Origin: Planctomycetota bacterium
GTDB lineage: Bacteria > Planctomycetota > PUPC01 > DSUN01
NCBI GenBank assembly: GCA_016872875.1
Contig: VGYW01000105.1
Location: forward strand, 1-20,955
Direction: 5' to 3'
DNA: 20,955 nucleotides
The notes below the pieces were generated by a model. The model was not told where the DNA came from. It made no database searches and worked only from the letters and a program-made list of their open reading frames with translations. Below are positions 7,916 to 17,613 of this stretch, piece after piece. The position numbers and the translations under genes were made by a program. Within the stretch, counting starts at the first letter, position 1. Every line of letters starts with the position of its first letter.

Positions 7916-9586
7916 TCAGTCGGGCTTCTTGGACTCGATTTCGCCGACCTTTTCGGCGGCCTCGGTTTCCTGGGTGTGCATGGTCTTGATGTCCGCGATG
8001 AGCTTGCGGCGGCGCTCGGCGAGGTAGCGGAGGTATTCCTCGTCGCTGACGATCTGGAGGCGGCGTCCCTGGCTCTTGGTGCGGAAGGCGCCGCCCTCGC
8101 CCGTGTGGTTGTCGGCCACCTCGACGGCGTAGGTCACCACGTCGCCTTCCTTGAGGTCGGAGATCGACTTCTTGAGGACCCAGGTGGCGTCCTTGTTCTC
8201 GATTGCCTTGCCCTTGAGGGTGCCGAGGGAGAAGCGCTTCTCCTCGCCGTCGTTGACGTTGTAGGCGATGCAGGCTTCGGCGAGGCCGTAGTCGTCGCGG
8301 GCGTTGTAGGTCACGGTCAGGGTCTTCCGCACGGTCGCCTTCTCATCCTCGAGGGGCCGGACGATCTCGACCTGCGGGGCAGAGTCGGGGATGACCTGGA
8401 CGAAGTACTTGACTTCGTCCTTGTATTCGTAGCCGTGCTTGTCCTCCTTCCACTGGAAGGAGTAATCGAAGGACTCAGTGGCGACGGTCTCGAAGGATGC
8501 GACCAAGCCGTCTCTGCTGAGCTTCATGGAGGCGGATGCGGCGTCCTCGCGGAGCACGGCGGCGGACCTGAGGGCCTGGTCGCAGCGGAGCTGCCACTGG
8601 AGCTTTGTGCCCTCTGGCACCTCGAGATTCAGGATGTCGAAGGTCTGAGGCCGCTGGCCGGTGTAATCGGGGTACTTGACAAGGACCTCGGTCTTGACGA
8701 TGCGCGGGGGCGGGACGACGGTGATCTGGTATGTTTCGGAGGAGGCGTCGCCGAGGGAGACGCGGCACTGGAAGGACTGGTAGACCTCTGGGAACCTGTA
8801 GGTGTAGTAGTTCTGTTCGGGGTTGAGGAGGCCGACTTGCTCCCAGGCGCCGGCCTGCTGCTGGATGGCGAGGATGCGCCGTCGCGGGACCTTGCCGCCG
8901 GCCCATGCCTCGATGACCACCTCCTTGCCCTGCTGAATCGTGCCGTTGCCCGTGATCTTGATTGCGAGGATCTGGGTGGCGGTAGGATAGCTGATCTTGG
9001 CCTCGGGGTAGAGGAAGCGCCTGACGAGCGCGCGCAGGTGGCCCGACCAGTTGATGCTGACGAACCCGAAGACGGCAAGGACGCAGGCGGAGAAGATCGA
9101 GATGCGCTTGAGCTCGCGGTAGGAGACGATCTCGCGGAAGTCAATGGGCTGGGTGTACTCGATGGTCTGGCGGCGGAGGGCGCGCAGGAGGCTGGGCGAG
9201 ACGTAGCTGCCCTCCCTCGGCCCGCCGCGGAACTGGACGAATGAGACGAGGAGGCTCTGAAGCTCCGGGTGGCGCCCCTCGACCTTCAGCGCGGTGACCA
9301 CCGGGTCGTAGTGGTGCAGGTAGCGCAGCCAGTGGTCGTAGAGGACCCAGGCGATGGCGCCGACGTTGATTGCGACGAGGACGAGTCGCCAGTAGCCCGG
9401 CACGCGGAACACGAAGTCCACGACCAGGTCGAGGAGCACGAGCGCGGCGGCCCAGAGCGCGAAGAAGCAGAAGCCGCGCGTGTGGAGGAAGTGCCGTTCC
9501 TTCCGCCAAGCGCGGTGGAGCTTCTGCTCGACGAACGCGGCGCCGGGGAGCTGTTCCTGAAGTTGTGTTGACGCTATCGAGGCCAT
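7916..9586 (-). CDS. DUF4175-like membrane protein with extracytoplasmic beta domains
   Basis: 556 residues. Hydrophobic segments near 41-62 and 66-84 and again near 163-181 suggest an N-terminal membrane region. The rest is hydrophilic and beta-rich, with repeated segments such as PPPRIVKTEVLVKYPDYTG, DSAPQVEIVRPLEDEKATV and ARDDYGLAEACIAYNV that look like Ig-like or fibronectin-like modules. The end is charged and probably helical (EEYLRYLAERRRKLIADIK). Such proteins often follow BatA/VWA genes in planctomycetes and are commonly far longer with a large coiled-coil tail; this one stops early, next to the gltA stop. Function unknown. The start is ATG 9586 with GGTGAGAG just before it. Last gene of the MoxR-type cluster. 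Confidence 0.8.
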   Translation of the reverse strand: MASIASTQLQEQLPGAAFVEQKLHRAWRKERHFLHTRGFCFFALWAAALVLLDLVVDFVFRVPGYWRLVLVAINVGAIAWVLYDHWLRYLHHYDPVVTALKVEGRHPELQSLLVSFVQFRGGPREGSYVSPSLLRALRRQTIEYTQPIDFREIVSYRELKRISIFSACVLAVFGFVSINWSGHLRALVRRFLYPEAKISYPTATQILAIKITGNGTIQQGKEVVIEAWAGGKVPRRRILAIQQQAGAWEQVGLLNPEQNYYTYRFPEVYQSFQCRVSLGDASSETYQITVVPPPRIVKTEVLVKYPDYTGQRPQTFDILNLEVPEGTKLQWQLRCDQALRSAAVLREDAASASMKLSRDGLVASFETVATESFDYSFQWKEDKHGYEYKDEVKYFVQVIPDSAPQVEIVRPLEDEKATVRKTLTVTYNARDDYGLAEACIAYNVNDGEEKRFSLGTLKGKAIENKDATWVLKKSISDLKEGDVVTYAVEVADNHTGEGGAFRTKSQGRRLQIVSDEEYLRYLAERRRKLIADIKTMHTQETEAAEKVGEIESKKPD

Positions 9587-9625
9587 TCTCTCACCGTTTC
9601 AAGCAGCCATTCATCCCCGAGAAGA

Positions 9626-9663
9626 CCGAGGACGAGGACGACGACGAGGACGAGGACGATTCA
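9626..9663. repeat. Single-arm GAC/GAG triplet repeat
   Basis: About a dozen GAC/GAG triplets fill the gap between the DUF4175-like start and the VWA stop. No complementary arm is seen nearby, unlike the related block at 6601-6693. It ends GACGATTCA (9655-9663), whose last three bases are the VWA stop codon on the minus strand. Confidence 0.85.
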
Positions 9664-12048
9664 GATCAGGTCGTATCGCCTTCTGAAGAACCATTCGGTT
9701 GCGGCGCAGAGCAGGACGACGATGAAGATGAAGGGGAGGTCCCAGAGCTCTTTCTCGCGGCGGACGATGGTGGTCTGGGCCTCTTGCTGGAGCATGTCGG
9801 CGAGCTTGGGGAGCTGGCCGATCGTGAGGTAGCTGCCGCCTGAGAGCTCGCCGAGCTTCCGCAGGCTGTCCTCCTGCATGGCCGGCTCGAGTTGCTCCAG
9901 GGGCGTGGTGGCGACCTGGAGCTCGACGTTGTTCGAGTAGTCGCGGTCGGCGGGGGCGGAGCGGAGGACGTAGCGCCCCTCGACCTCGGGGGTGAAGAAG
10001 CCCTGGTAGAAGCCGGGCACGTCCTTGACGGGCTCGAGCTTGACGGTCGTGGTCTCGGCCTTGCCCTCGGGGCGCTCGACGGAGATGGAGTAGTTGGAGA
10101 GGTTGACCGGCTCGAAGGCTTCGGAGAGGACGTTGGCGTAGATGGGCACGCGCTCGCCCGTGCGGAACTCTCGGCGGCCGGTCTCGATCTGGATGCGCTT
10201 GTTCTCGCCGAGGAGGCGCGAGAGGGTGAGGAACTGGATGACCTGTCCCCAGAAGCGGGCGTGGTATTTGTCGCCGAGCTTGAAGCGGAGGCGCCAGAGC
10301 TGGTCGGAGCCGACGAACATTGACTTTCCCCGCCCGTAGCGTTGCCAGCAGACCAGCGGATAGGGCTCGCGGCGGCGCGGGGCGTCGGAGAGCGTGGCGA
10401 GGACGGTGGCGCCGGGCTTGGCCCCCGCGATGGCGGGCACCTGGTAGATGGGCCGCACGTAGGCCCAGCGCGCCGTGTTCCGCTCCTCGGGCACCTCAAG
10501 GGTCACAACGGTCATCTCGTCGCCCTTCGTCGTCGGGGTCGGGTAGACCGTCTCCTCGACCGACTCCCAGCCCTCGGGCTGGAGGCGGACGGGCATGATG
10601 CCCTCGACGGGGCTGCCGAGGTAGGTGGTGAGGGGGTTCTGGAAGCCAGGGAGGACGAGGAGGGAGCCGCCGCGCGCGCGCACGAGCTCCTCGATGCGGT
10701 TGAGCTGGGCGGGGGTGAAGTAGTTGGCCGGCACGTCGCCCAGTATCACAAGGTCCCAAACGAACGCCTCGCCTGCGATCTCGGGGAAGCGGTCAAGGTA
10801 GCGTTCGGGGGCGGCCTTCGCAAGGTCGCGGTCGCCCTGGGTCATGAGGAACTTCACGTCGAGGCGGTGGTCGCGCATGAGGACGGCGCGGAGGTAGCGG
10901 TATTCCCAGCGCGGCTTGCCCTCGACGTAGAGCACCTTTATCTTCTCGTCAATCACGCGGATGTTTTGCGAGAGCTTGTTATTGTCGGCCACCACCTCGC
11001 CAGGGAGCGGGGTGGCGGCGACTTCCAGCTTGAGGGCGGTCTGCCCCTCGTCGGGCAGGAAGCTGAGCTCCTCGAACTGCGGCTCGCCCGTCAGCACCAC
11101 GTCCTTGCGGGCGATCTCCTTGCCGTTCACCGTCACCACCACGTCGAGGCGGCGGTTCGTGAAGCCCTTGGAGGTGACGCGGAAGCGGACGGGCACGCGG
11201 TCTTTTGCGAAGACGGTTTCCTGAACGATGAGGCCTTCGAGCCGCACGTCGGGCGGGTCGGGGACGCCGATGCCGACGGGGAAGACGGGGATGCCGGAGT
11301 CCTTCATCTTGCGGGCGACCTCGAGGGGCTCGATCCCCTCGTTGGACGCGCCGTCGGTGAGGAGGAGGACGCCTGCGATGGGCTGGCCGCCGTAGCGGGC
11401 CACGGCCTCCTCGACGGCGGTGCCGATGCGGGTGGACTTGCCGTTGGCGGCGACCTTTCGGAGCGAGGCGGCCAACTCGTCCCCCTCGCCGCTCGCGGGG
11501 ACGAGGTCGGCTGCGAACGAGAAGTAGCGCAGCCGGTAGTTCTGCTCCAGCTTCTTGAAGAGGTCGAGGTGCGGGTTGTCCAGGATGCCCTTGGCGAGGT
11601 CTATGCGTCGGACGGCGGAGGCCTCGGCGCGGGTCTTGGCGTCCATCACCTGTACGCCCTTCTCGAAGGGGAGCTTGCCGAGCGCCATGGCGGCCTCTTC
11701 GAGCTCGCGCTCCTTCCGCCGCGCGTCGGCTATCGCCATGCTCTCCGAGCAGTCGAGCAGGACCACGAAGCTCTGGCGCAGCTTGACCGACATCTCGATG
11801 CCGAACACCGGCTCGAAGAGGAGGACGATGATGATGGCGTAGACGACGGCTCGGAAGACGCCGAGGAAGGCCCTGCGGCCGCGCGACACCGCGCTCTCGC
11901 GCCAATAGAGCCTCGCGGCGAACGCCGCCGCCGCCAGGATGCACAGCAGCACCACAATCGAGGGCCACGGGTGGCGCAGGAACCACTCGAAGTAGGTCAC
12001 GGGACCCACTTCTTCGAGGCCGAGGAGTCTGGTGAACCAGGAGCGCAT
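9661..12048 (-). CDS. VWA-domain membrane protein with GATase-like domain
   Basis: 795 residues. Two hydrophobic segments (about 30-46 and 65-83) are followed by a VWA domain with the metal-binding motif DCSES (Asp99, Ser101, Ser103) and TDGAS (231-235). A middle beta-rich region leads to a class I glutamine-amidotransferase-like fold from about 371 (KVLYVEGKPRWEYRYLRAVL), without an obvious catalytic triad. A second beta region comes next, then a C-terminal membrane segment (FIFIVVLLCAATEWFF) ending in a basic tail. The layout puts the long C-terminal part outside the cytoplasm. It belongs to the MoxR/DUF58/BatA group thought to act in envelope protein or metal-cofactor quality control; the exact role is unknown. 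AAGGCAGAAGG precedes the ATG. It lies 80 nt downstream of the BatA-type gene. Confidence 0.85.
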   Translation of the reverse strand: MRSWFTRLLGLEEVGPVTYFEWFLRHPWPSIVVLLCILAAAAFAARLYWRESAVSRGRRAFLGVFRAVVYAIIIVLLFEPVFGIEMSVKLRQSFVVLLDCSESMAIADARRKERELEEAAMALGKLPFEKGVQVMDAKTRAEASAVRRIDLAKGILDNPHLDLFKKLEQNYRLRYFSFAADLVPASGEGDELAASLRKVAANGKSTRIGTAVEEAVARYGGQPIAGVLLLTDGASNEGIEPLEVARKMKDSGIPVFPVGIGVPDPPDVRLEGLIVQETVFAKDRVPVRFRVTSKGFTNRRLDVVVTVNGKEIARKDVVLTGEPQFEELSFLPDEGQTALKLEVAATPLPGEVVADNNKLSQNIRVIDEKIKVLYVEGKPRWEYRYLRAVLMRDHRLDVKFLMTQGDRDLAKAAPERYLDRFPEIAGEAFVWDLVILGDVPANYFTPAQLNRIEELVRARGGSLLVLPGFQNPLTTYLGSPVEGIMPVRLQPEGWESVEETVYPTPTTKGDEMTVVTLEVPEERNTARWAYVRPIYQVPAIAGAKPGATVLATLSDAPRRREPYPLVCWQRYGRGKSMFVGSDQLWRLRFKLGDKYHARFWGQVIQFLTLSRLLGENKRIQIETGRREFRTGERVPIYANVLSEAFEPVNLSNYSISVERPEGKAETTTVKLEPVKDVPGFYQGFFTPEVEGRYVLRSAPADRDYSNNVELQVATTPLEQLEPAMQEDSLRKLGELSGGSYLTIGQLPKLADMLQQEAQTTIVRREKELWDLPFIFIVVLLCAATEWFFRRRYDLI

Positions 12049-12073
12049 GCCTTCTGCCTTGCTATGACAGCTC

Positions 12074-12128
12074 GATGATCCGACGGATCCGACGGATCCG
12101 ACGGATCCGACTGATCCGACGGATCATC
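12074..12128. repeat. GGATCCGAC palindromic repeat block, downstream of BatA gene
   Basis: Five or so units of GATCCGACG with one GACTGATCC variant, opened by GATGATCCG and closed by its complement CGGATCATC, so the block is an imperfect palindrome. It ends one base before the BatA stop codon. The same unit, inverted, lies at 14364-14399 on the other side of the BatA gene. Confidence 0.9.
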
Positions 12129-14348
12129 CTACCCTTTCACCTCCGCGGCGCGGGTGCCCAGGAGTTCCTCCTTGGTGGCCTCCTTCGCGGCGGCGCCGGC
12201 CATGCGGCGCGAGAAGACGTGTGCGAGGAGGGACTCCAGAGCGAAGAACGCGAGGCCGAGGATCATGAGGATGCGCCAGAGCTCGTGGCCCACGCGGCCG
12301 GTCTTGACGGCGAGCTCGAGGTCCTCGCCGGGGGCGAGGATGCGGATTGGCACGCCTTGAAGCGCGCGGGTGAGGGCGCCGCCGGCCAGGCACCGCACGT
12401 CGCTCTCCGCGGGCTCGACGTTCACGGCGACGATGATGGGCGGCATGCCTGAGGCATAGCGGGCCTCGTAGAAGCCGGGCACGTCGGGACGCGGGTAGCT
12501 GAGCACCCGCTGCCCCTCGCGCTCGCCGACCTGGACAGGGGAGTCCTTGCCCGTGGGGTCGCGGACGAGTGCGGTGGCCTGGACGTTTGCCCGCGGGAGC
12601 GTGAGGTTGACGGCTTCGCCGACGGCGAACGAGCGCTCGTGCTCCTGCCGCAACAGGTGGATGACCATCTGGTAGAGGAGGATGGGATAGACAGGGTTGG
12701 TCCTCACGAAGCCTGGGACCGACCAGGCCGGGCCGGCCGAGCTGGTGAAGAGGAGCACGCGGCCGCGGCCGAGGCTCTTCTCGCACAGCAGCGGGTCCTC
12801 GGTCCCTGCGACCTTCAGGATGGTGCGCCCGCCTTCCATGAGGCTGCTCTTGATGTACTGGGTGAAGCGCGCGGCGTCGAGGAGCCCGCGCGGCAGGCCC
12901 TCAAGGGCCGCGGCGATTGGGTGGCCCGCCATGGCCGGCTCCATGCCCACCCCGGCGGGGTCCTTCGAGGAGGCCGTCGCGCTGAGCTTGGCGGGGAGGA
13001 GGGACTTCTCGCCCACGGCGATGCGGGCGTTGAAGACGCGGGGGATCGTCTTGTCGCCCAGGAACACGATAAGGCCGCCGCCCTGCTGGACGAAGCTGTG
13101 GAGCGCCGCCGCCTGGTCGAAACGGATGTCGGGCATGTTGGCCAGGATGACGGCCTGGTAGTCGCTGAGGCGTTCGCCCCCGAGGGCGAGCCAGGGGATG
13201 ACCTTGACGCCGAGGGAGGCCGTGGCCGGGCCGCCGCGCCGCGGCGAGAGAGCGGTCACCAGGAAGTCGGTCTCGCTCTTGAACGGCTCGTCGCTCGGCG
13301 AGCCGTCCACGGCGAGGAGGCGCACCTGGTCGGGCACGTGGGTGACGGCGTAGCGGACGTTGTCGGTGGGCAGCGAGTCTGTGGCAATCGAGGCAGAGAG
13401 GCGGTTATTGCCCGCGGCATCGAGCCGGGTGAAGAGGGGCACGGTCCTCGACTGCCCGGGTCGGATCACGTCAATCACCCGCTGGTCAACGGCCTTGTTT
13501 TCGAGGGTGAGGGTGACTCCGACCTTTTCCTGAGGCCGGCCGCCGAAGTTAGTGACCTCGGCCACGTAGCGGGCGATGGCGCCCTTTCGGAGCGTGCCCG
13601 AGGCCAGGCCGAAGCTGCTCACCGCCAGGTTCTCGCCGGCCTCCGCCCCCACCGAGAGGTAGAAGACCTTTGCGGTCTGGTTCATCTCGCGGATGGCGAT
13701 CTTCACCTTCTCCGAAAGGTCCTGCCAGGAGGCGGCCTGGGCGTCGGTGACGAAGTAGACCTCGCGCATCGGGGCGCGGGTCTCGCGCAGGAGCCGCTGG
13801 ATGTCCTCGATGCAGAGCTCGAGGTTGAGCCGCTCGGGCACCGGGGCGAGCTCGGCGAGGAGCTTCTCCATCCGCTTCTCGTTGTAGCCCTCGGAGCCGG
13901 CTTTGACGCGCGGGGTATTGCCCATCAGCACCAGGCTCACCGGGCTGCCGGCGTCGAGGGTTCCGAGCACCTGGCGGACGCGGTCGAGCGCGCGCTCGAA
14001 GCGGGTCTGGACGCCTGGGCGGTGGGCCATGCTGTAGGAGGCGTCGAGCGCGATGACCACGCCGACGCGCGACTCGGCGCCGAACCACTTGGCGCCCGCC
14101 GTGGAGAGGGTCGGCCGCGCCATCGCCAGCGCCAGCAGCAGCACCGCGAGGCAGCGGAGCACGAGGACCAGGATGTCCTCGATGCGTATCTGCCGAGCGC
14201 GGATGACCAGGGCGCGCCGCAGCAGCTCCATCGCCGCCCAGTCTATCCGCTTGTGCCGATACCGGTTCAGCAAGTGGATCAGAATGGGCACGGCGATGGC
14301 CAGCGCGCCCCAGAGCATCGGCTTGTAGAGAAAGTCGAGAAAGCCCAT
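12129..14348 (-). CDS. BatA-type VWA membrane protein
   Basis: 739 residues. The N-terminus is the BatA/aerotolerance N-terminal module: a membrane segment at 11-27 (MLWGALAIAVPILIHLLNR), the RHKRIDWAAMELLRRA stretch, and a second membrane helix at about 58-77. The VWA domain follows with DASYS (Asp102, Ser104, Ser106) and VTDAQ. Then come beta-rich segments (VTNFGGRPQEKVGVTLTL), a GATase-like part (FVQQGGGLIVFLGD), and a last membrane helix near 690-710 (ILMILGLAFFALESLLAHVF). Probably anchored at both ends with a large outer domain. It shares architecture with the next VWA gene, so the two likely work as a pair with MoxR and DUF58. It begins 51 nt after the secreted-protein gene and is bracketed by inverted GGATCCGAC repeat blocks. 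Confidence 0.88.
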   Translation of the reverse strand: MGFLDFLYKPMLWGALAIAVPILIHLLNRYRHKRIDWAAMELLRRALVIRARQIRIEDILVLVLRCLAVLLLALAMARPTLSTAGAKWFGAESRVGVVIALDASYSMAHRPGVQTRFERALDRVRQVLGTLDAGSPVSLVLMGNTPRVKAGSEGYNEKRMEKLLAELAPVPERLNLELCIEDIQRLLRETRAPMREVYFVTDAQAASWQDLSEKVKIAIREMNQTAKVFYLSVGAEAGENLAVSSFGLASGTLRKGAIARYVAEVTNFGGRPQEKVGVTLTLENKAVDQRVIDVIRPGQSRTVPLFTRLDAAGNNRLSASIATDSLPTDNVRYAVTHVPDQVRLLAVDGSPSDEPFKSETDFLVTALSPRRGGPATASLGVKVIPWLALGGERLSDYQAVILANMPDIRFDQAAALHSFVQQGGGLIVFLGDKTIPRVFNARIAVGEKSLLPAKLSATASSKDPAGVGMEPAMAGHPIAAALEGLPRGLLDAARFTQYIKSSLMEGGRTILKVAGTEDPLLCEKSLGRGRVLLFTSSAGPAWSVPGFVRTNPVYPILLYQMVIHLLRQEHERSFAVGEAVNLTLPRANVQATALVRDPTGKDSPVQVGEREGQRVLSYPRPDVPGFYEARYASGMPPIIVAVNVEPAESDVRCLAGGALTRALQGVPIRILAPGEDLELAVKTGRVGHELWRILMILGLAFFALESLLAHVFSRRMAGAAAKEATKEELLGTRAAEVKG

Positions 14349-14363
14349 GCTAACCTCAGACAG

Positions 14364-14399
14364 CGATCCGTCGGATCCGTCGGATCAGTCGGATCATCG
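14364..14399. repeat. GGATCCGAC repeat block, upstream of BatA gene
   Basis: Four units of the same repeat as at 12074-12128 in inverted orientation; on the minus strand it opens CGATGATCCGACTGATCC. The segment CCGACTGATCCGACGGATC occurs in both blocks, so the two could pair with each other across the gene as well as fold individually. Confidence 0.9.
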
Positions 14400-15524
14400 T
14401 CACCGCCCCACCACCATCGGGTCCCCCAGGATGACGCCGCAGGGGAACCGCTGGTTGGGGCCGAAATCCACCTCGACGGCCAGTTCGGCGTTCGGCGGCA
14501 CCTCGGCGGCCAGGGCCTCGCGCTTTGCCGCGGGGCCGATGTCGCGCTCGGCGAGCGTCTTGCCCGCCCCCAGGAGCCGCAGCCTCACGTCGCCGCGCAT
14601 CCCCTCGATGGGGGACACCGTGGCGCCAAAGAGCAGCTTCTGCCCCGGCATGGCCGGGAGCCGCCAGGAAACCGAGCACTTCGGCTCGACCCGCACGGCG
14701 CGAATGGCGAGCAGTTCGCCCGGCCAGACGCGCGAGCCGCCGAGGGACGGGTATTCGAGCGCCTCGGGCGGCACTGCCCTGGCGATGAGCGGCACGGCGC
14801 TCACCGCCGACGGCTTCATCTCGCCCAGCCAAGCCACGTTCGCCGGCCGCCGGAGGACGGAGCGGACCATTCGGCCTGCGATGGCCACCTTGCCAAGAAG
14901 GGCGTGCTCGAGTTCCAAGCCGTCCTTCGTTGGCCTGGCCTGGCCGCGCAGGGTCGAGCCGTCGAGCAGGCTGACCTCATCCTCCTTCGCGCCCGCCGCC
15001 GTTTTCGCGTCGGCCTTGAAGAGGTAGCGGGCCAGGCCCTCGCGTGCGAGGGTGAGGACGCCGAGGGGGCTGTCAATGGCCAGCCGCTGCTCGTCAATCC
15101 ACATCAGGGCGCCGGGCACCGGCTCGCCCTTTTCGCGGTAGAGGGTGCCCGCCCTGTCGCCCGGTTGGGGCGGCGGCAGGTCGGGCAAGAAGTCCACCGC
15201 GCGAATGGCCGCGGCGTCCAGCTCGCGTTCGCCCAGGAGCGGAAGCCGCGCCTTGAGCTTTCCCGCGGCCAGGCCCGCCACGTGGGCGTACCAGACCTCG
15301 CCGCTAGCCAGCCGCAACGCCTCAGGCGAGCGGATCGAGCGGCCCTCCTGGTCTCGGATGACAAAGAGCACGTCGCCCCAGGCCACGGGCTTCCCGCCCA
15401 CCTGGAGCGCATCGGCGGCGAAGGCCACCTTGCCCTCCACGCGGCCGCCGGCCGTTTGCACGACGTCGGCCCGGGCGGCAAAGGCGGCCAGAGCGGCCAG
15501 CGCGTGAAGGCACAGCCTTCGCAT
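14400..15524 (-). CDS. Unrecognised secreted or periplasmic protein
   Basis: 374 residues if started at ATG 15524. The N-terminus MRRLCLHALAALAAFAARAD is a plausible signal peptide cut after ARA. I do not recognise the family. Two segments read like repeated small beta modules: TAGGRVEGKVAFAADALQVGG and, later, LLDGSTLRGQARPTKDGLELE. The last third (PSLGGSRVW, SWRLPAMPGQKLLFGATVSP, VRLRLLGAGKTLAE) resembles a carbohydrate-binding NPCBM-like sandwich, but this is a loose impression. The frame is open 69 nt further upstream, but there it translates the GGTCCCTGT repeat (Gly/Thr-rich), so the ATG before the signal peptide is preferred; no strong Shine-Dalgarno is seen. It sits between DUF58 and BatA genes and may be a partner of the envelope system. 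Confidence 0.75.
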   Translation of the reverse strand: MRRLCLHALAALAAFAARADVVQTAGGRVEGKVAFAADALQVGGKPVAWGDVLFVIRDQEGRSIRSPEALRLASGEVWYAHVAGLAAGKLKARLPLLGERELDAAAIRAVDFLPDLPPPQPGDRAGTLYREKGEPVPGALMWIDEQRLAIDSPLGVLTLAREGLARYLFKADAKTAAGAKEDEVSLLDGSTLRGQARPTKDGLELEHALLGKVAIAGRMVRSVLRRPANVAWLGEMKPSAVSAVPLIARAVPPEALEYPSLGGSRVWPGELLAIRAVRVEPKCSVSWRLPAMPGQKLLFGATVSPIEGMRGDVRLRLLGAGKTLAERDIGPAAKREALAAEVPPNAELAVEVDFGPNQRFPCGVILGDPMVVGR

Positions 15525-15531
15525 CACGGCT

Positions 15532-15628
15532 TTCGTCCCTTGGGTCCCTGTGGCCCTTGTGGTCCCTGTGGTCCCTGTGGTCCCTTCAGCCAAGGGACCA
15601 CAGGGACCACAAGGGCCACAGGGACGAA
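15532..15628. repeat. GGTCCCTGT repeat hairpin between DUF58 and secreted-protein genes
   Basis: Perfect 19-bp inner stem (15568-15586 with 15592-15610) around a 5-nt loop, then a 9-nt bulge that is exactly one extra repeat unit, then a further perfect 15-bp stem (15544-15558 with 15611-15625), and TTC/GAA at the base. It fills nearly the whole 107-nt gap. The one-unit difference between arms points to slippage after the inverted repeat formed. It lies directly before the start region of the secreted-protein gene. Confidence 0.93.
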
Positions 15629-15631
15629 GGC

Positions 15632-16517
15632 CTATCGCACATGGACGCTTCGGATGCGTCCGATCAGATACGCCGACAGCACGGCGTCCACGGGCCGCGA
15701 GGTGTCCACCAGCACGTAGTCCACGTGGGCGCGCTCGCAGGCCGAGCGAATCTCCTGGACGAACTTGCGCACCTCTTCGAGGTACGCCGCGCGGATGCGC
15801 TTCGGTTGCGTCACCACCTCGCCGTCGAGCTCAAGCCCGATGAACTTGCAGGAGCCGTCGAAGGGGAACTTCAGCTCGTAGGGGTCGAGGACGTGGAACA
15901 CTGCGACGTTGTGTCCCCTGAAGCGGAGGTGGTCAATGCCCTGGACGAACTCTTCGACGTGGTCGAAGAGGTCGGAAAAGAGCATGACGAAGCCGCGGCG
16001 CGGGATGCGATTGGCGAACTCGTGGAGGATGGCCGCCACGTTGGTGCGCGGGAGACCCTGAACCTTCTCGAGCTCCTCGGCGATGGTGCGGACGACGCCC
16101 ATCGTGGTCTTCGGCTCGACGTATGTGCGGAGCACGTTATCGAAGATCGCCAGGCCCGCCGAGTCGCGCTGCCGCACGCAAAGGTAGGCCATGCTGGCCG
16201 CCATGAACTTGGCGTACTCCAGCTTCGAGACGGCGTGCGAGGCATAGTGCATCGAGGAACTTGCGTCGAGCAGAAGGTTGGCCGTGAAGTTGGTCTCGGC
16301 CTCGAAGAGCTTCAGGTAATACCGCTCGGTCCGTGCATAGACTCGCCAATCCAAATGTCGGGTCTCGTCGCCCGGCACGTACTGGCGGTGGTGGGAGAAC
16401 TCGGTGGAGAAGCCCTTGAGGGGGCTCTTGTGCATGCCGACGTGGAGTCCCTCGACGACCTCTCGTGCGACGAGCTCGAGCGGCCCGATCTTCTGAAGGG
16501 TCTCGGGGTCGAGGTAT

Positions 16518-16546
<29 letters not shown>
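15632..16546 (-). CDS. DUF58 protein (VWA-like), MoxR partner
   Basis: 304 residues, the normal length. The family signature is clear: HKSPLKGFSTEFSHHRQY (39-56) followed by PGDETRHLDWRVYART (58-73). The following VWA-like part has DASSS (Asp94, Ser96, Ser98), which could bind a metal. DUF58 proteins are encoded beside MoxR ATPases and are taken to be their partners in protein maturation or stress handling; no enzyme activity is established. The ATG at 16546 lies inside the moxR 3' end (29-nt overlap). No good alternative start is seen after the moxR stop, because the conserved N-terminus begins at once, so coupling to moxR is likely. Confidence 0.92.
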
Positions 16547-17585
<1,039 letters not shown>

Positions 17586-17613
17586 GGCTTTCTCCTAGCA
17601 TGGTGAAGCCGCA

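Noticed and set aside
10342..12078. Plus-strand open frame opposite the VWA gene
   Set aside because: Same reason: no recognisable motif, and the minus strand encodes DxSxS, GATase-like and membrane segments.
12074..12128. Terminal repeat of an insertion sequence or a miniature transposon
   Set aside because: No transposase, no target duplication seen, and the block is made of tandem units rather than unique inverted ends; other gaps carry different units with the same layout.
12639..15719. Long plus-strand open frame of about 1,000 codons opposite BatA and the secreted-protein gene
   Set aside because: Composition is that of an antisense frame in GC-rich DNA (His/Arg/Gly/Ala-rich, no domains), while the minus strand holds clear BatA/VWA motifs.
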